Below are positions 36,764 through 44,586 of a DNA stretch of 64,000 bases, piece by piece. The translations under genes and the position numbers were made by a program. Numbering within the stretch: the first letter of the stretch is position 1; each line of letters starts with the position of its first letter. The notes beneath the pieces were generated by a model. The model made no database searches, was not told where the DNA came from, and worked only from the letters and a program-made list of their open reading frames with translations. Source of the DNA: Betaproteobacteria bacterium HGW-Betaproteobacteria-9 (GTDB lineage: Bacteria; Pseudomonadota; Gammaproteobacteria; Burkholderiales; Burkholderiaceae_C); assembly GCA_002842215.1 (NCBI GenBank), contig PHCC01000005.1:186001-250000 (forward strand), written 5' to 3'.

Positions 36764-36838
36764 GCCCCCCCCGCGCCGCTTCGCGTCACCCCCCAGGGGG
36801 CGGCACTGGCCGTCCGGCAGAGCCGGCCCGGCGGTGCC
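36764..36838 (+). repeat. Family-1 repeat, copy 14 (behind the hybrid kinase)
   Basis: Begins 6 nt after the stop. The outer stem is GGCAC (36802-36806) with GTGCC (36834-36838). The inner hairpin has CCGGCagaGCCGG. Confidence 0.87.
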
Positions 36839-36919
36839 CTGGGCGGTACCGCTTCAGGCGTCTGGGTCGCTCACCGGCGGCATGAAAGTAGCGATACGGC
36901 TTTGCATTCGGTCCGCAGA

Positions 36920-36970
36920 CCCCCAAAAGCAAAGGGCAGGTGCATGGCACCTGCCCTTTGCTTTTGGGGG
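36920..36970. terminator. Strong bidirectional terminator hairpin
   Basis: Perfect 24-bp arms (36920-36943 and 36947-36970) with a 3-nt loop, lying between convergent genes. The arms contain CAAAAG/CTTTTG near the base and end in G/C runs, so the T tract is inside the stem. Probably ends both the che transcript and the gene on the other strand. Confidence 0.75.
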
Positions 36971-36980
36971 CGGTTGCGGA

Positions 36981-37667
36981 TCAGACGCGGCGGCTGATCA
37001 GGCTGCCGGCCTCCAGGGGGGGCCAGCTGCTGGTGCCTTGCACGGTGTAGGCCACCGGTTCCTGGCCGGAGCGGTCCTCGCCCGGTAGCGCGGGCGCTGC
37101 CTTGCCGGCTGCGGGGACTGCGGCGCTGGTCAACGGGGTGGTGTTGGTGTCCGAGCTCGCTGCGGACACCGCTGCGATGGCGCCCGCGGGCGCCACGCCG
37201 GCGGCGCCATCGGCGGCCGCTGCCGCCTGGATCTGTTGCTCGCGGCCGAGCACCACGTCGACCACCGCCGCACTGGCCTTCCAGACACTGGAGAGCACCT
37301 CTTGTAGCTGCGGCTTCTGGGCCGCTTTTTCCTGCGCCTGGGCTTCAGCCTCCTGGCGTTCGGCTTTTTCAGCGGCGTCGGTCTGGCTGGTCGGTGCGTT
37401 TTCGCGGCCGCCTTCGGTGTGCTCCCGTGGCAGCAAAGGCGCGGCCTTGGACGTTGAAGGCGCTGTGGTTTCGGCCGCCCCCTTGCCACCGCTGGCCATG
37501 CGACTGGCCTGCGCCTGGCCGTCGCGCCCGCCGGTGTTCGTGCCCGTCTGCGTGTCTCGCGAGAGGGCCTGCGTGGGCTGGACGGCCGAGACGGTGGTCA
37601 CTGGCGCGACCACGGGGGACGCGGCGGGTGGCCAATGCACCGGCTGGCTGGTTGTGAAACTGATCAT
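36981..37667 (-). CDS. Ala-rich protein of unknown function
   Basis: 228 residues, low complexity, with Ala, Thr, Ser and Gln dominant and no signal peptide or membrane helix. There is one helical, possibly coiled segment near residues 95-145 (EKAERQEAEAQAQEKAAQKP, then SVWKASAAVVDVVLGREQQ). The tail is PVAYTVQGTSSWPPLEAGSL. Composition recalls the ruler part of FliK-like or other flagellar secreted proteins, but no family motif is visible. It is codon-consistent with its neighbours and open through 228 codons, so I accept it as a gene with moderate certainty. Confidence 0.6.
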   Translation of the reverse strand: MISFTTSQPVHWPPAASPVVAPVTTVSAVQPTQALSRDTQTGTNTGGRDGQAQASRMASGGKGAAETTAPSTSKAAPLLPREHTEGGRENAPTSQTDAAEKAERQEAEAQAQEKAAQKPQLQEVLSSVWKASAAVVDVVLGREQQIQAAAAADGAAGVAPAGAIAAVSAASSDTNTTPLTSAAVPAAGKAAPALPGEDRSGQEPVAYTVQGTSSWPPLEAGSLISRRV

Positions 37668-37800
37668 GGCAAACCCCTTGAAAACGGGACCCGCGGATCA
37701 AGACAATTCCGCTGGTCCTCTGAGGTTTCGGCCGTGCATCCCCGAACTTGAGCCCCTTTTACCGCCTTGTTCCGACGAACGGCATCGGCGGAATCGGGTA

Positions 37801-38343
37801 TCAAGCCGCCGTGAACTCTTTCTCGTGCATCCAGGCCGCGTGTTTGGGCGCGCGCTTGGTCTTGTCCCACTCGTTGAGCATGTCCCACTTCACGTCGTCG
37901 AGCTTCTTCATCATCTCGGGCGTGGCGGTGTTGGCGGCCAGCTCCAGGCGGTGGCCATTGGGGTCGAAGAAGTAGATCGACTTGAAGATGGTGTGGTCGG
38001 TCACGCCGATCACCGGCACGCCGGCTGCTTCGAGTCGGGCCTTGGTGGTTTCGAGCTCTTCGACCGTGTCCACTTCCAGCGCGATGTGCTGCACCCAGTC
38101 GGGGGTGTTGGGGTCGCGGCCCATCTCCGGCGCGTTGGGCAGCTCGAAGAAGGCCAGGATGTTGCCGCCGCCCGCGTCCATGAACAGGTGCATGTAGGGG
38201 TCGGGTGCGTGGGTGGACGGCACCTGGTCCTCGGCGATGGCGAGCACGAAGTTCATGCCGAGGTGCTTCTGGTACCACTCGACGGTGGTCTTGGCGTCCT
38301 TGCAGCGGTAGGCGACGTGGTGGATCTTGCGGATGTTGGACAT
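37801..38343 (-). CDS. VOC-family (glyoxalase/extradiol dioxygenase-like) protein
   Basis: 180 residues. It begins IRKIHHVAYRCKDAKTTVEWYQ with a metal-binding His, and later WVQHIALEVDTVEE and YFFDPNGHRLEL give the remaining His and Glu ligands. It probably opens or rearranges an oxygenated aromatic or an acyclic intermediate. It is in line with a flavin hydroxylase and a DUF2783 protein, together looking like a small aromatic-degradation operon; the substrate is unknown. Confidence 0.85.
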   Translation of the reverse strand: MSNIRKIHHVAYRCKDAKTTVEWYQKHLGMNFVLAIAEDQVPSTHAPDPYMHLFMDAGGGNILAFFELPNAPEMGRDPNTPDWVQHIALEVDTVEELETTKARLEAAGVPVIGVTDHTIFKSIYFFDPNGHRLELAANTATPEMMKKLDDVKWDMLNEWDKTKRAPKHAAWMHEKEFTAA

Positions 38344-38368
38344 GGTGTTCTCCTTCGGGTGAATGGGT

Positions 38369-38593
38369 TCAGACGCCTTCGCGGGCGATGGCGAGGGCTT
38401 GCTTGAGGGCGCTGATGTCGCCCACCTGGTTGGCCAGCAGCAGGATCAGCTTGGCGTTGAGCAACTGGCTCTGTTCGTCGCTGAGGTCGCGGTGGGTCTC
38501 GATCAGGGCTTCGTAGAAATCGTCGCCGGGCGTGAAGTCGCGGAAATAGCGATGGCCGGGTTCGGCGAGGTTGGGCTGGAGTTGCAGGGGCAT
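38369..38593 (-). CDS. DUF2783-like small protein
   Basis: 74 residues from ATG 38593 (MPLQLQPNLAEPGHRYFRDF) with GAGGAGACACGAC upstream. The pattern FYEALIETHRDLSDEQSQLLNAKL resembles the small DUF2783 proteins that accompany flavin hydroxylases. No enzymatic motif. It lies 22 nt behind the hydroxylase and 25 nt ahead of the VOC gene, so all three form one operon. Confidence 0.75.
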   Translation of the reverse strand: MPLQLQPNLAEPGHRYFRDFTPGDDFYEALIETHRDLSDEQSQLLNAKLILLLANQVGDISALKQALAIAREGV

Positions 38594-38615
38594 GTCGTGT
38601 CTCCTCGGGTGGTGT

Positions 38616-40298
38616 TCAGGCCGCCACGGTTTCAGGGGTGGTCTGTGCGGTGGCACGGGCCAGCGCAGCGCGCACGGCGGCGACGTCAAACCGGCGCCAG
38701 CGCGCGGCCACGTGCTGGTCGGGGCGCATCAGGTAGCAGGTGCCGGGGCGTGCATCCATGCGCTGGGCCATCAGGCCGTCGCGGTCGTGCAGCGTCTTGA
38801 GCCCCGCCGATTCACCCGCATGGGCGGTGACCAGCACCACATCCACCGGAATCGCTCCGCCCGCCAGCGCGGCGGCCTGCGCACGCACCACGGGGTCGAG
38901 CTGGTCCACGCTGTCGGCAAAGGCGAGCAGCTGGAAGCGGTTGCCCAGCTGGTCGAGCAGCCAGGCGTCCTGCCCGACCAAGCGCACCGGCGCGTCGTCC
39001 AGCGGTGCGCCCGGCACCATGTCGCCGTCGAAGGCGTCCACGTCGGGCGTGTTCAGCGCCGAGTTCACCAGGAAGGCCGGCACGCTGAGCCGCCCGGAAT
39101 TCACCAGCTTGCGCGCAAACGGCTGCGTGCGCGCCAGTTCCAGCGCCGCGTTGCGGAACAGCTTGCTCACCGCGCTCTTGGGCGTGATGAAGTCGGTGGA
39201 TCGGGTGGAGTTGCGGATGTTTTCGTCGGCCGCGTAAGTGCGGTCGGCGTCGTAGGTGTCGAGCAAGGCCTCGGGCGCCAGGCCTTTCATGACCAGTGCG
39301 AGCTTCCACAGCAGGTCGTCGGTGTCCTGGAAACCGGAGTTGGCGCCGCGTGCGCCGAACGGCGACACCTGGTGCGCCGCGTCACCCACGAACAGCAGGC
39401 GGCCGTGGCGGAAGTTCTTCATGCGCCGGCACTGGAAGGTGTAGATGCTGGCCCACTCCAGCTCGAACTCGCGCTCGTCGCCCAGCATGGCTTTCACGCG
39501 CGGGATGATCTTCTCGGGTTTCTTCTCTTCTTCCGGGTCGGCGTCCCAGCCGAGCTGGAAGTCGATGCGCCAGACGTTGTCGCTCTGCTTGTGCAGCAGC
39601 ACGCTCTGGTTGGGGTGGAAGGGCGGGTCGAACCAGAACCAGCGCTCGGCGGGGTAGTCGGCTTTCATGATCACGTCGGCGATCAGGAAGCGGTCCTTGA
39701 ACACGTGGCCTTCGATGTCCAGGCCGAGCTGGCGGCGCACGTTGCTGCGCGCACCGTCGGCGACGATCAGCCAGTCGGCGTCGATCTCGAAGTTGCCGTC
39801 GGGGGTTTCGATGCTCACGCGGGCGCCATCGGCCAGCTGCTCGACGCCGACCACCTTGTATTTCCAGCGCAGGTCCACACCGAGCGCTTCGGCGCGCCGC
39901 ACCAGCGCTTCTTCCAGGTGGTACTGCTGCAGGTTGATCATGCCGGGGCGTTTGTGGCCGGCGTCGGGCACGAGGTTGAAGCGGTAGACCTCTTCTTCGC
40001 GCAGGAAGGTGCGGCCGACGTTCCAGCTCACACCCTTGTCGACGATGGGGTCGCCGACGCCGAGGCGGTCGAGGATTTCGAGCGCGCGCTTGGCGTAGCA
40101 GACGGCACGCGAGCCAAAGGAGACGCTGTCTTCTTCGTCGAACAGCAGCACGTCCAAGCCCTGCAGGCGGGCGTCGATGGCGGCGGCGAGTCCGACCGGA
40201 CCGGCGCCGATGACCACCAGCGGTTTGCGCTGCGGTGCACCCTGCATGAGGTCGGCCGGGCCGGTGTACGGGAAGGTGGGGTAGGTGTAGGTGGCCAT
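38616..40298 (-). CDS. FAD-dependent aromatic hydroxylase (MhpA/PheA-type)
   Basis: 560 residues. The FAD-binding site is VVIGAGPVGLAAA (G31-G36 region), the middle carries the DG-type motif (LIVADGARSNVRRQL), and the GD motif is LLFVGDAAHQVSPFGARGAN. The C-terminal thioredoxin-like domain is typical of 3-(3-hydroxyphenyl)propionate and related hydroxylases. It inserts one oxygen into an aromatic ring with NAD(P)H. First gene of a three-gene operon with an operator-like inverted repeat 93 nt upstream. No dedicated regulator gene is visible nearby. Confidence 0.88.
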   Translation of the reverse strand: MATYTYPTFPYTGPADLMQGAPQRKPLVVIGAGPVGLAAAIDARLQGLDVLLFDEEDSVSFGSRAVCYAKRALEILDRLGVGDPIVDKGVSWNVGRTFLREEEVYRFNLVPDAGHKRPGMINLQQYHLEEALVRRAEALGVDLRWKYKVVGVEQLADGARVSIETPDGNFEIDADWLIVADGARSNVRRQLGLDIEGHVFKDRFLIADVIMKADYPAERWFWFDPPFHPNQSVLLHKQSDNVWRIDFQLGWDADPEEEKKPEKIIPRVKAMLGDEREFELEWASIYTFQCRRMKNFRHGRLLFVGDAAHQVSPFGARGANSGFQDTDDLLWKLALVMKGLAPEALLDTYDADRTYAADENIRNSTRSTDFITPKSAVSKLFRNAALELARTQPFARKLVNSGRLSVPAFLVNSALNTPDVDAFDGDMVPGAPLDDAPVRLVGQDAWLLDQLGNRFQLLAFADSVDQLDPVVRAQAAALAGGAIPVDVVLVTAHAGESAGLKTLHDRDGLMAQRMDARPGTCYLMRPDQHVAARWRRFDVAAVRAALARATAQTTPETVAA

Positions 40299-40390
40299 CC
40301 GGTGTCTGCTCCTTCGTTGTCACCCCCGCTGGCGGAAAAGCGGTGGCGTTGTCAGGGTTGGACTGTAGCCGATAATTTCATATCAGTAAA

Positions 40391-40408
40391 TACGTTTCTC
40401 TAAACGTA
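40391..40408. promoter_or_regulatory. Operator-like inverted repeat of the hydroxylase operon
   Basis: TACGTTT (40391-40397), 4 nt, AAACGTA (40402-40408): a perfect 7-bp dyad in AT-rich DNA upstream of the operon. It looks like a TetR, MarR or IclR-type operator. The regulator is not in the window. Confidence 0.5.
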
Positions 40409-40544
40409 ATCTTTAAACCCATCGAAAACGGCGATCTTTCTCGCCTGCTCGGGACGTCCGAGATGCAAGGAAAGCTATTGGTAAGGAACCGCTCTGGGGG
40501 CGCCAAGCTCCTTGCGGGTCTGACGAAACGGGGACGCTCTGCGC

Positions 40545-40810
40545 CGCTCATGTCCCCCGGCGGCTGGAGCCGCCTCCTCCTTGACTTCGCTATGCAGAAC
40601 ACCCCGCCCCGCCAGACCGGGTGGCGCGTGGGTGATCCGACAAATACGCGGATGTTGATCGCCTGCGTGCAGGCAAGTTGCCAACACCAGTGATTGGCGC
40701 GCGGGTCTTCCTGTTATGAGTGCCCACCCGTGTGCAGGCCGCGAACGGCGGGTGGTTGACGCAGCGAAGTCAAGGAGGAGGCGGCCGCAGGCCGCCGGGG
40801 GACATGAGCG
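40545..40810. repeat. Large inverted repeat (third repeat type)
   Basis: The left arm (40545-40591) and right arm (40763-40810) are inverted copies with mismatches only in the centre. Both contain CGCTCATGTCCCCCGGCGGC in one reading and the CTCCTCCTTGACTTCGCT end. The right arm sits in a further dyad (GCGAACGGCGGG at 40741 with CCCACCGTTCGC at 40820). No coding capacity. Confidence 0.75.
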
Positions 40811-40912
40811 CAGTTGACCGCCCACCGTTCGCGGCCACCCAACCAGTAGGCACGCAACGCAACGCAAACCGCCAAGCAAGCCCCTCACCAATGAAGGCGA
40901 GAAGCAAGAAAA

Positions 40913-41395
40913 TCAGATGCCCGCTTCGCCAGCGATTTCGTCGACCGCCTCATCGGCCGGCTCGTCCACCGGCGGCTTGACCAGCGTGACCGGCACCGGC
41001 GACATCCGCACCATCTCCTGCGACACCGAGCCCAGCACCGCCGCGCGCAGACCGCCACCGTGCGCCGTCATGATCACCGCCTCGCAGCCGTTACGCTCCA
41101 CCATCTCGACCAGCATGTTCGCCGGGTCCCCGGTGGCCGTGTCCTGCGTCACCGACAGCCCCGCCGCCTGCAGCAGGTGCACGGCCGAGCGCATGAGATC
41201 GTGACCCGCGGCCTCGTTCACCTGCTCCAGCACCGCCGGATCGTGCGCCACCATCAGTTCGTACAGCGTGGCCGTCTCCTGCACATTCGCCACCACGAAA
41301 CGCGCCTTGAGGCCCGCGCTCACCAGCCGCAGGGCATGGCGCACCGCCAGCAAGGCGTGCTCGGAACCGTCCACCGGAATCAGGATTTTGATCAT
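40913..41395 (-). CDS. Universal stress protein (UspA family)
   Basis: 160 residues from ATG 41395 (MIKILIPVDGSEHALLAVRHA). The core has the Usp fold, with an ATP-site-like end (MTAHGGGLRAAVLGSVSQEMVRMSPVPVTLV) that matches the G-2x-G-9x-G(S/T) pattern. The C-terminal tail is acidic. It follows the response regulator by 44 nt and probably belongs to the same transcription unit. Confidence 0.9.
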   Translation of the reverse strand: MIKILIPVDGSEHALLAVRHALRLVSAGLKARFVVANVQETATLYELMVAHDPAVLEQVNEAAGHDLMRSAVHLLQAAGLSVTQDTATGDPANMLVEMVERNGCEAVIMTAHGGGLRAAVLGSVSQEMVRMSPVPVTLVKPPVDEPADEAVDEIAGEAGI

Positions 41396-41439
41396 TGAAG
41401 CTCTCCTCTGGGGTCTTGAAATGGGATGGTTGTGGTCTG

Positions 41440-41871
41440 TCAGTGAGGGCGCTCGTTGAGCACGCACCAGTACAGCTCAATGTGTTCCACGACGTCCATG
41501 AACTTGCTGAAGTTCACCGGCTTTTCGATGTAGGAATTGACGCCCAGGTCGTAGGCCGTCGTGAGGTCCCGGTCTTCGCGCGACGAGGTGAGCACCACCA
41601 CCGGAATGCGGCGAAAACGTTCGTGCGCCTTGAGCTGACGTAGCACCTCCAGCCCATTCACCTTGGGCAGGTTGATGTCGAGCAGGATCACGGCGGGCAA
41701 AACCTCGCCCGCCTCCCAGCGCGGCAGAAAAGCCAGCGCCTCCTCCCCATCGCGGGCGACCTGGATCTGGTTGGTGAACTTCTTTTTGCTGAACGCGCGC
41801 AGCGTCAGGTCCAGATCCATCGGGTTGTCTTCCACCAGCAGGATCGGGGGCACGGCAACTGTGGCATTCAT
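41440..41871 (-). CDS. Single-domain response regulator (Rcp1-like)
   Basis: 143 residues from ATG 41871. A REC domain only, with acceptor D65 (AVILLDINLPKVNG), a Thr-Ser switch (VVVLTSSREDRD) and a Lys in YIEKPVNF. This type partners multi-PAS and phytochrome kinases and passes the signal by protein contact. Its start overlaps the kinase stop in an ATGA. Confidence 0.92.
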   Translation of the reverse strand: MNATVAVPPILLVEDNPMDLDLTLRAFSKKKFTNQIQVARDGEEALAFLPRWEAGEVLPAVILLDINLPKVNGLEVLRQLKAHERFRRIPVVVLTSSREDRDLTTAYDLGVNSYIEKPVNFSKFMDVVEHIELYWCVLNERPH

Positions 41872-44525
41872 TCGGGAAACTCCAGATAAAAAGTGGCACC
41901 GGCGCCGGGTTGGCTCTCCGCCCAGACACGGCCCCCCATGCGCTGCACCGCCTTGGCCACCAGCGCCAGGCCCACGCCAGTGCCCGGGAATTCTTCGGCC
42001 CGGTGCAGGCGCTGGAAGATGCCAAAGATGCGGTCGTGGTATTTCAGGTCGAAGCCGACGCCGTTGTCGCGTACCCACAGGATACGCCGGCCCGCCTCGT
42101 GGCGGGTGCCGATCTCGATCCGGGGTGGCGCGCTGTCGCGGCTGAACTTCAGGGCGTTGCCGATCAGGTTGCGCAGCACCACCGCCATGCCATCGCGGTC
42201 CAGCGCCAGCGTGAAGGACTCCATCGCCAGGCGCACTTCGACGCCCTGCTTCTCGATGTCGGCGTGGTAGCTGTCCACGACCTGTTCCACCAGCGGCAGC
42301 AGGGCCACCGGCTCGTGCACCATGTCCCGGCGTTCGATGCGCGAATACGCCAGCAAGTCGGCGATCAGGTCGCCCATCTGCTGCACGCCCTTGCGGATGC
42401 GTTCGACGAACCGGCGGCCTTCGTCTTCGAGCCGGTCGCCGTATTCCTCCACCAGCAGTTGGCTGTAGCCGTCAATCCCGCGCAGCGGCGCCTTGAGGTC
42501 GTGCGACACGGTGTAGGAAAAGGCTTCGAGCTCCATGTTGGCCTGGCTCAGCTGCGCGGTGCGCTCGGCCACGCGCTCTTCCAGCTCCTGGTTCAGGCGC
42601 TTGAGCCGCGCCTCGGCGGCCACCGCCTCGGTGATGTCGAGCAGGGTGCCGATGTAACGCGGCCCGCGGCCTTCGCCTTCGCGCAAAATGCGGCGCACCG
42701 TGCGGCGCAGCCAGCGCATCGGACCATGGGCCGGGTCGGTGCGGAACACCAGATCGCCCGCCTCCCCCCCGCGGCGGATGCACTGCATGTCGTCGGCGAC
42801 CAACGCTCGGTCATCGGGGTGGATGCGCGCCAGGTACTCCGCGTCCGACGGCATCCGCCCTGTCGGATCCAGTCCGATGTTGCGGAAGAGCTGCGCGGAA
42901 ATCGTCAGCTGCTGGCTCTCCACATCGCCCGCCCAGCTGCCCAGACTGACCAGCGCTTCGGCCTGCTCCAGCATCTCCTTGTAATCCTGCAGCGCCGCCT
43001 CGGCCTGGGTGCGCTCGGTCACGTCCTGGATGGTTGCAAACAGCTGGCGGATGCGTCCGTCGCGGGCGCGCACGGCGCGCACATCGATCTCGGTGTGCAC
43101 CATGCGGCCGTCCTTGTGCACAAAGCGCTTGGCCATCTGGTAGCCGCTGCGCTGCCCCGCCATCAGCTCGTCGAACAGCGCGACGTTGCGTTCCAGGTCG
43201 CCCGGCGGGGTCATCTGCGCCCAGTTCATGCCCAGCAGTTCCTCGCGCGAGTAGCCCAGGATCTCGCACAGGCGGTCATTCACCTGCAGCCAGCGCTTGT
43301 CCAGTGGCGAGGAAATGGCCATGCCCAGGAACGGCAGCTCGTAGAACATGCGCAACTGCTCGGCTTGCTCGCGCTGCGCCAGCTGGGCCTCTTTCTGCAC
43401 CGTGGTGTCGAGCAGGATGCCGCTGATGGTGCTGACTTCCCCGCGTTCGTCGCGCGTGAGCGTGGTGCGGTCTTCGACCCAGGCCCAGCCACCGTCGGCC
43501 TTGCGGATGCGGTATTCCTGCCGGTATTCATCGGGACCATGGGCGAAATACCGCGTCACCTCGTCGTTCATCTGCTGCACGTCGTCGGGGTGGATCAGGT
43601 CGATGTACTGCAACGGACCGCCCAGCAGATCGGCTGGCTGGTAGCCCCACTGGCTCACCGAATCGCTCACGTAGCGGACCGGCCAGCCCTCGGTGTTGTG
43701 CCACTCGATCACCACCAGCGGCGAGCGGTTGATGATGTCGCTCATGCGGCGGATGCGATCCTGCCCAGCCTGCAACTGCTCGGCCATGCGGTCGGCGGCC
43801 TCGCCGATGTGGGCCAGCTCGTCGCGCCCGATCAGGCCGGTGCGCACCGACAGGTTGCCCGCGCCCATGGCGGTCAGCGCCAGGGCCAGACTCCTCGCGC
43901 GGCGGAACCACAGCAGGTGCAACAGCAGCGCCAGCAGCGCCACCGCGGCCAGCAACACCAGCACCTCGCGCACCAGTTCGGTCTGTTCGCTGGCGCGGCG
44001 AAAGGCCATGGGGTGGCTCATGTCCACCAACACCATCAGGCGCTGGTTGTTCTGCAGCGGGACCAGCCCGGTCAAGACCGGCCGCTGATCAGGCCGCTCC
44101 ACCACGATGGCCGACGGCGACGGCGACGGCGCCACCGCCAGCGTCTGGAGCGGACTCGAAGACCCGCCAACGCGTGACAACACCGCGCCCAGCGGCTGCC
44201 CGATGTCCAGCCGCGACAGAGAGGCCAGCACCCGGTCGTCAGGCCCGACCAGGTAGGCCTGGTTCAGGCCCTGGTGCAGGGCCAGACCACCAACCAGGCG
44301 GTGCAGCAGCAGCGTGTTGCCCATGCCCGACTGCTGGTCCAGACGCGTCTGCTCGATGCTCAACCGCTCGCGCAGGCGCCGGCTTTCCTGCTGGGGCACG
44401 TCGTGTTCGATCTGCTCCATTTCCTGACCGTAATGCAGGGTCATCACCAGCAGGGCGAAGACGATCATCAACAGGGGAACCAGCCAGCGGCCGGGGAGCG
44501 ACAGGGGCCAGCGGGACCAGCTCAT
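41868..44525 (-). CDS. Membrane multi-PAS sensor histidine kinase
   Basis: 885 residues. The first membrane helix is near 13-30 and the second near 185-205, with a ~150-residue periplasmic domain between. HAMP, then three PAS/PAC units (about 260-640), then HisKA (SHDLKAPLRGIDGYSQLLVE, H675) and an ATPase domain ending VWAESQPGAGATFYLEFPE. It pairs with the REC protein encoded directly behind it. The upstream gene is an orphan solute-binding lipoprotein, which suggests a ligand-fed sensor. Confidence 0.93.
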   Translation of the reverse strand: MSWSRWPLSLPGRWLVPLLMIVFALLVMTLHYGQEMEQIEHDVPQQESRRLRERLSIEQTRLDQQSGMGNTLLLHRLVGGLALHQGLNQAYLVGPDDRVLASLSRLDIGQPLGAVLSRVGGSSSPLQTLAVAPSPSPSAIVVERPDQRPVLTGLVPLQNNQRLMVLVDMSHPMAFRRASEQTELVREVLVLLAAVALLALLLHLLWFRRARSLALALTAMGAGNLSVRTGLIGRDELAHIGEAADRMAEQLQAGQDRIRRMSDIINRSPLVVIEWHNTEGWPVRYVSDSVSQWGYQPADLLGGPLQYIDLIHPDDVQQMNDEVTRYFAHGPDEYRQEYRIRKADGGWAWVEDRTTLTRDERGEVSTISGILLDTTVQKEAQLAQREQAEQLRMFYELPFLGMAISSPLDKRWLQVNDRLCEILGYSREELLGMNWAQMTPPGDLERNVALFDELMAGQRSGYQMAKRFVHKDGRMVHTEIDVRAVRARDGRIRQLFATIQDVTERTQAEAALQDYKEMLEQAEALVSLGSWAGDVESQQLTISAQLFRNIGLDPTGRMPSDAEYLARIHPDDRALVADDMQCIRRGGEAGDLVFRTDPAHGPMRWLRRTVRRILREGEGRGPRYIGTLLDITEAVAAEARLKRLNQELEERVAERTAQLSQANMELEAFSYTVSHDLKAPLRGIDGYSQLLVEEYGDRLEDEGRRFVERIRKGVQQMGDLIADLLAYSRIERRDMVHEPVALLPLVEQVVDSYHADIEKQGVEVRLAMESFTLALDRDGMAVVLRNLIGNALKFSRDSAPPRIEIGTRHEAGRRILWVRDNGVGFDLKYHDRIFGIFQRLHRAEEFPGTGVGLALVAKAVQRMGGRVWAESQPGAGATFYLEFPE

Positions 44526-44537
44526 TCGGAAACCTCC

Positions 44538-44585
44538 GTGCTGCGCACTGCGGTGCGAGCCCCCTTCGGAACGGCCGGGCGGGGG
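44538..44585 (-). repeat. Family-2 junction element, copy 1
   Basis: Lies between the substrate-binding-protein stop and the kinase start. On the minus strand it forms GAGCCCCC/GGGGGCTC around a 16-nt loop (GCCCGGCCGTTCCGAA), followed by CCGCAGTGCGCAGCACGGAGG. Exact 17-bp direct repeats flank it (44521-44537 and 44586-44602); each carries GGAGG and ATGAG. Confidence 0.85.
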
Positions 44586-44586
44586 C

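Larger units (their letters stand above)
40299..40912. other. 614-nt spacer with operator-like site and large inverted repeat
   Basis: Short open frames on both strands are judged spurious. The hydroxylase-proximal 110 nt is AT-rich and holds the likely promoter and an inverted repeat (40391-40408). The remainder contains two ~48-bp inverted arms (40545-40591, 40763-40810) and a small GCCTGC/GCAGGC hairpin near 40663. Confidence 0.65.

Noticed and set aside
40368-40375. Perfect GCCGATAA on the plus strand
   Set aside because: No -35 at 15 nt (TTGT) and no plus-strand gene downstream; the nearest genes are on the minus strand.
40463-40693. Short frames of 60-80 codons in the 40.3-40.9 kb spacer
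   Set aside because: They lie in inverted repeats, have no ribosome site or family resemblance, and overlap on both strands.
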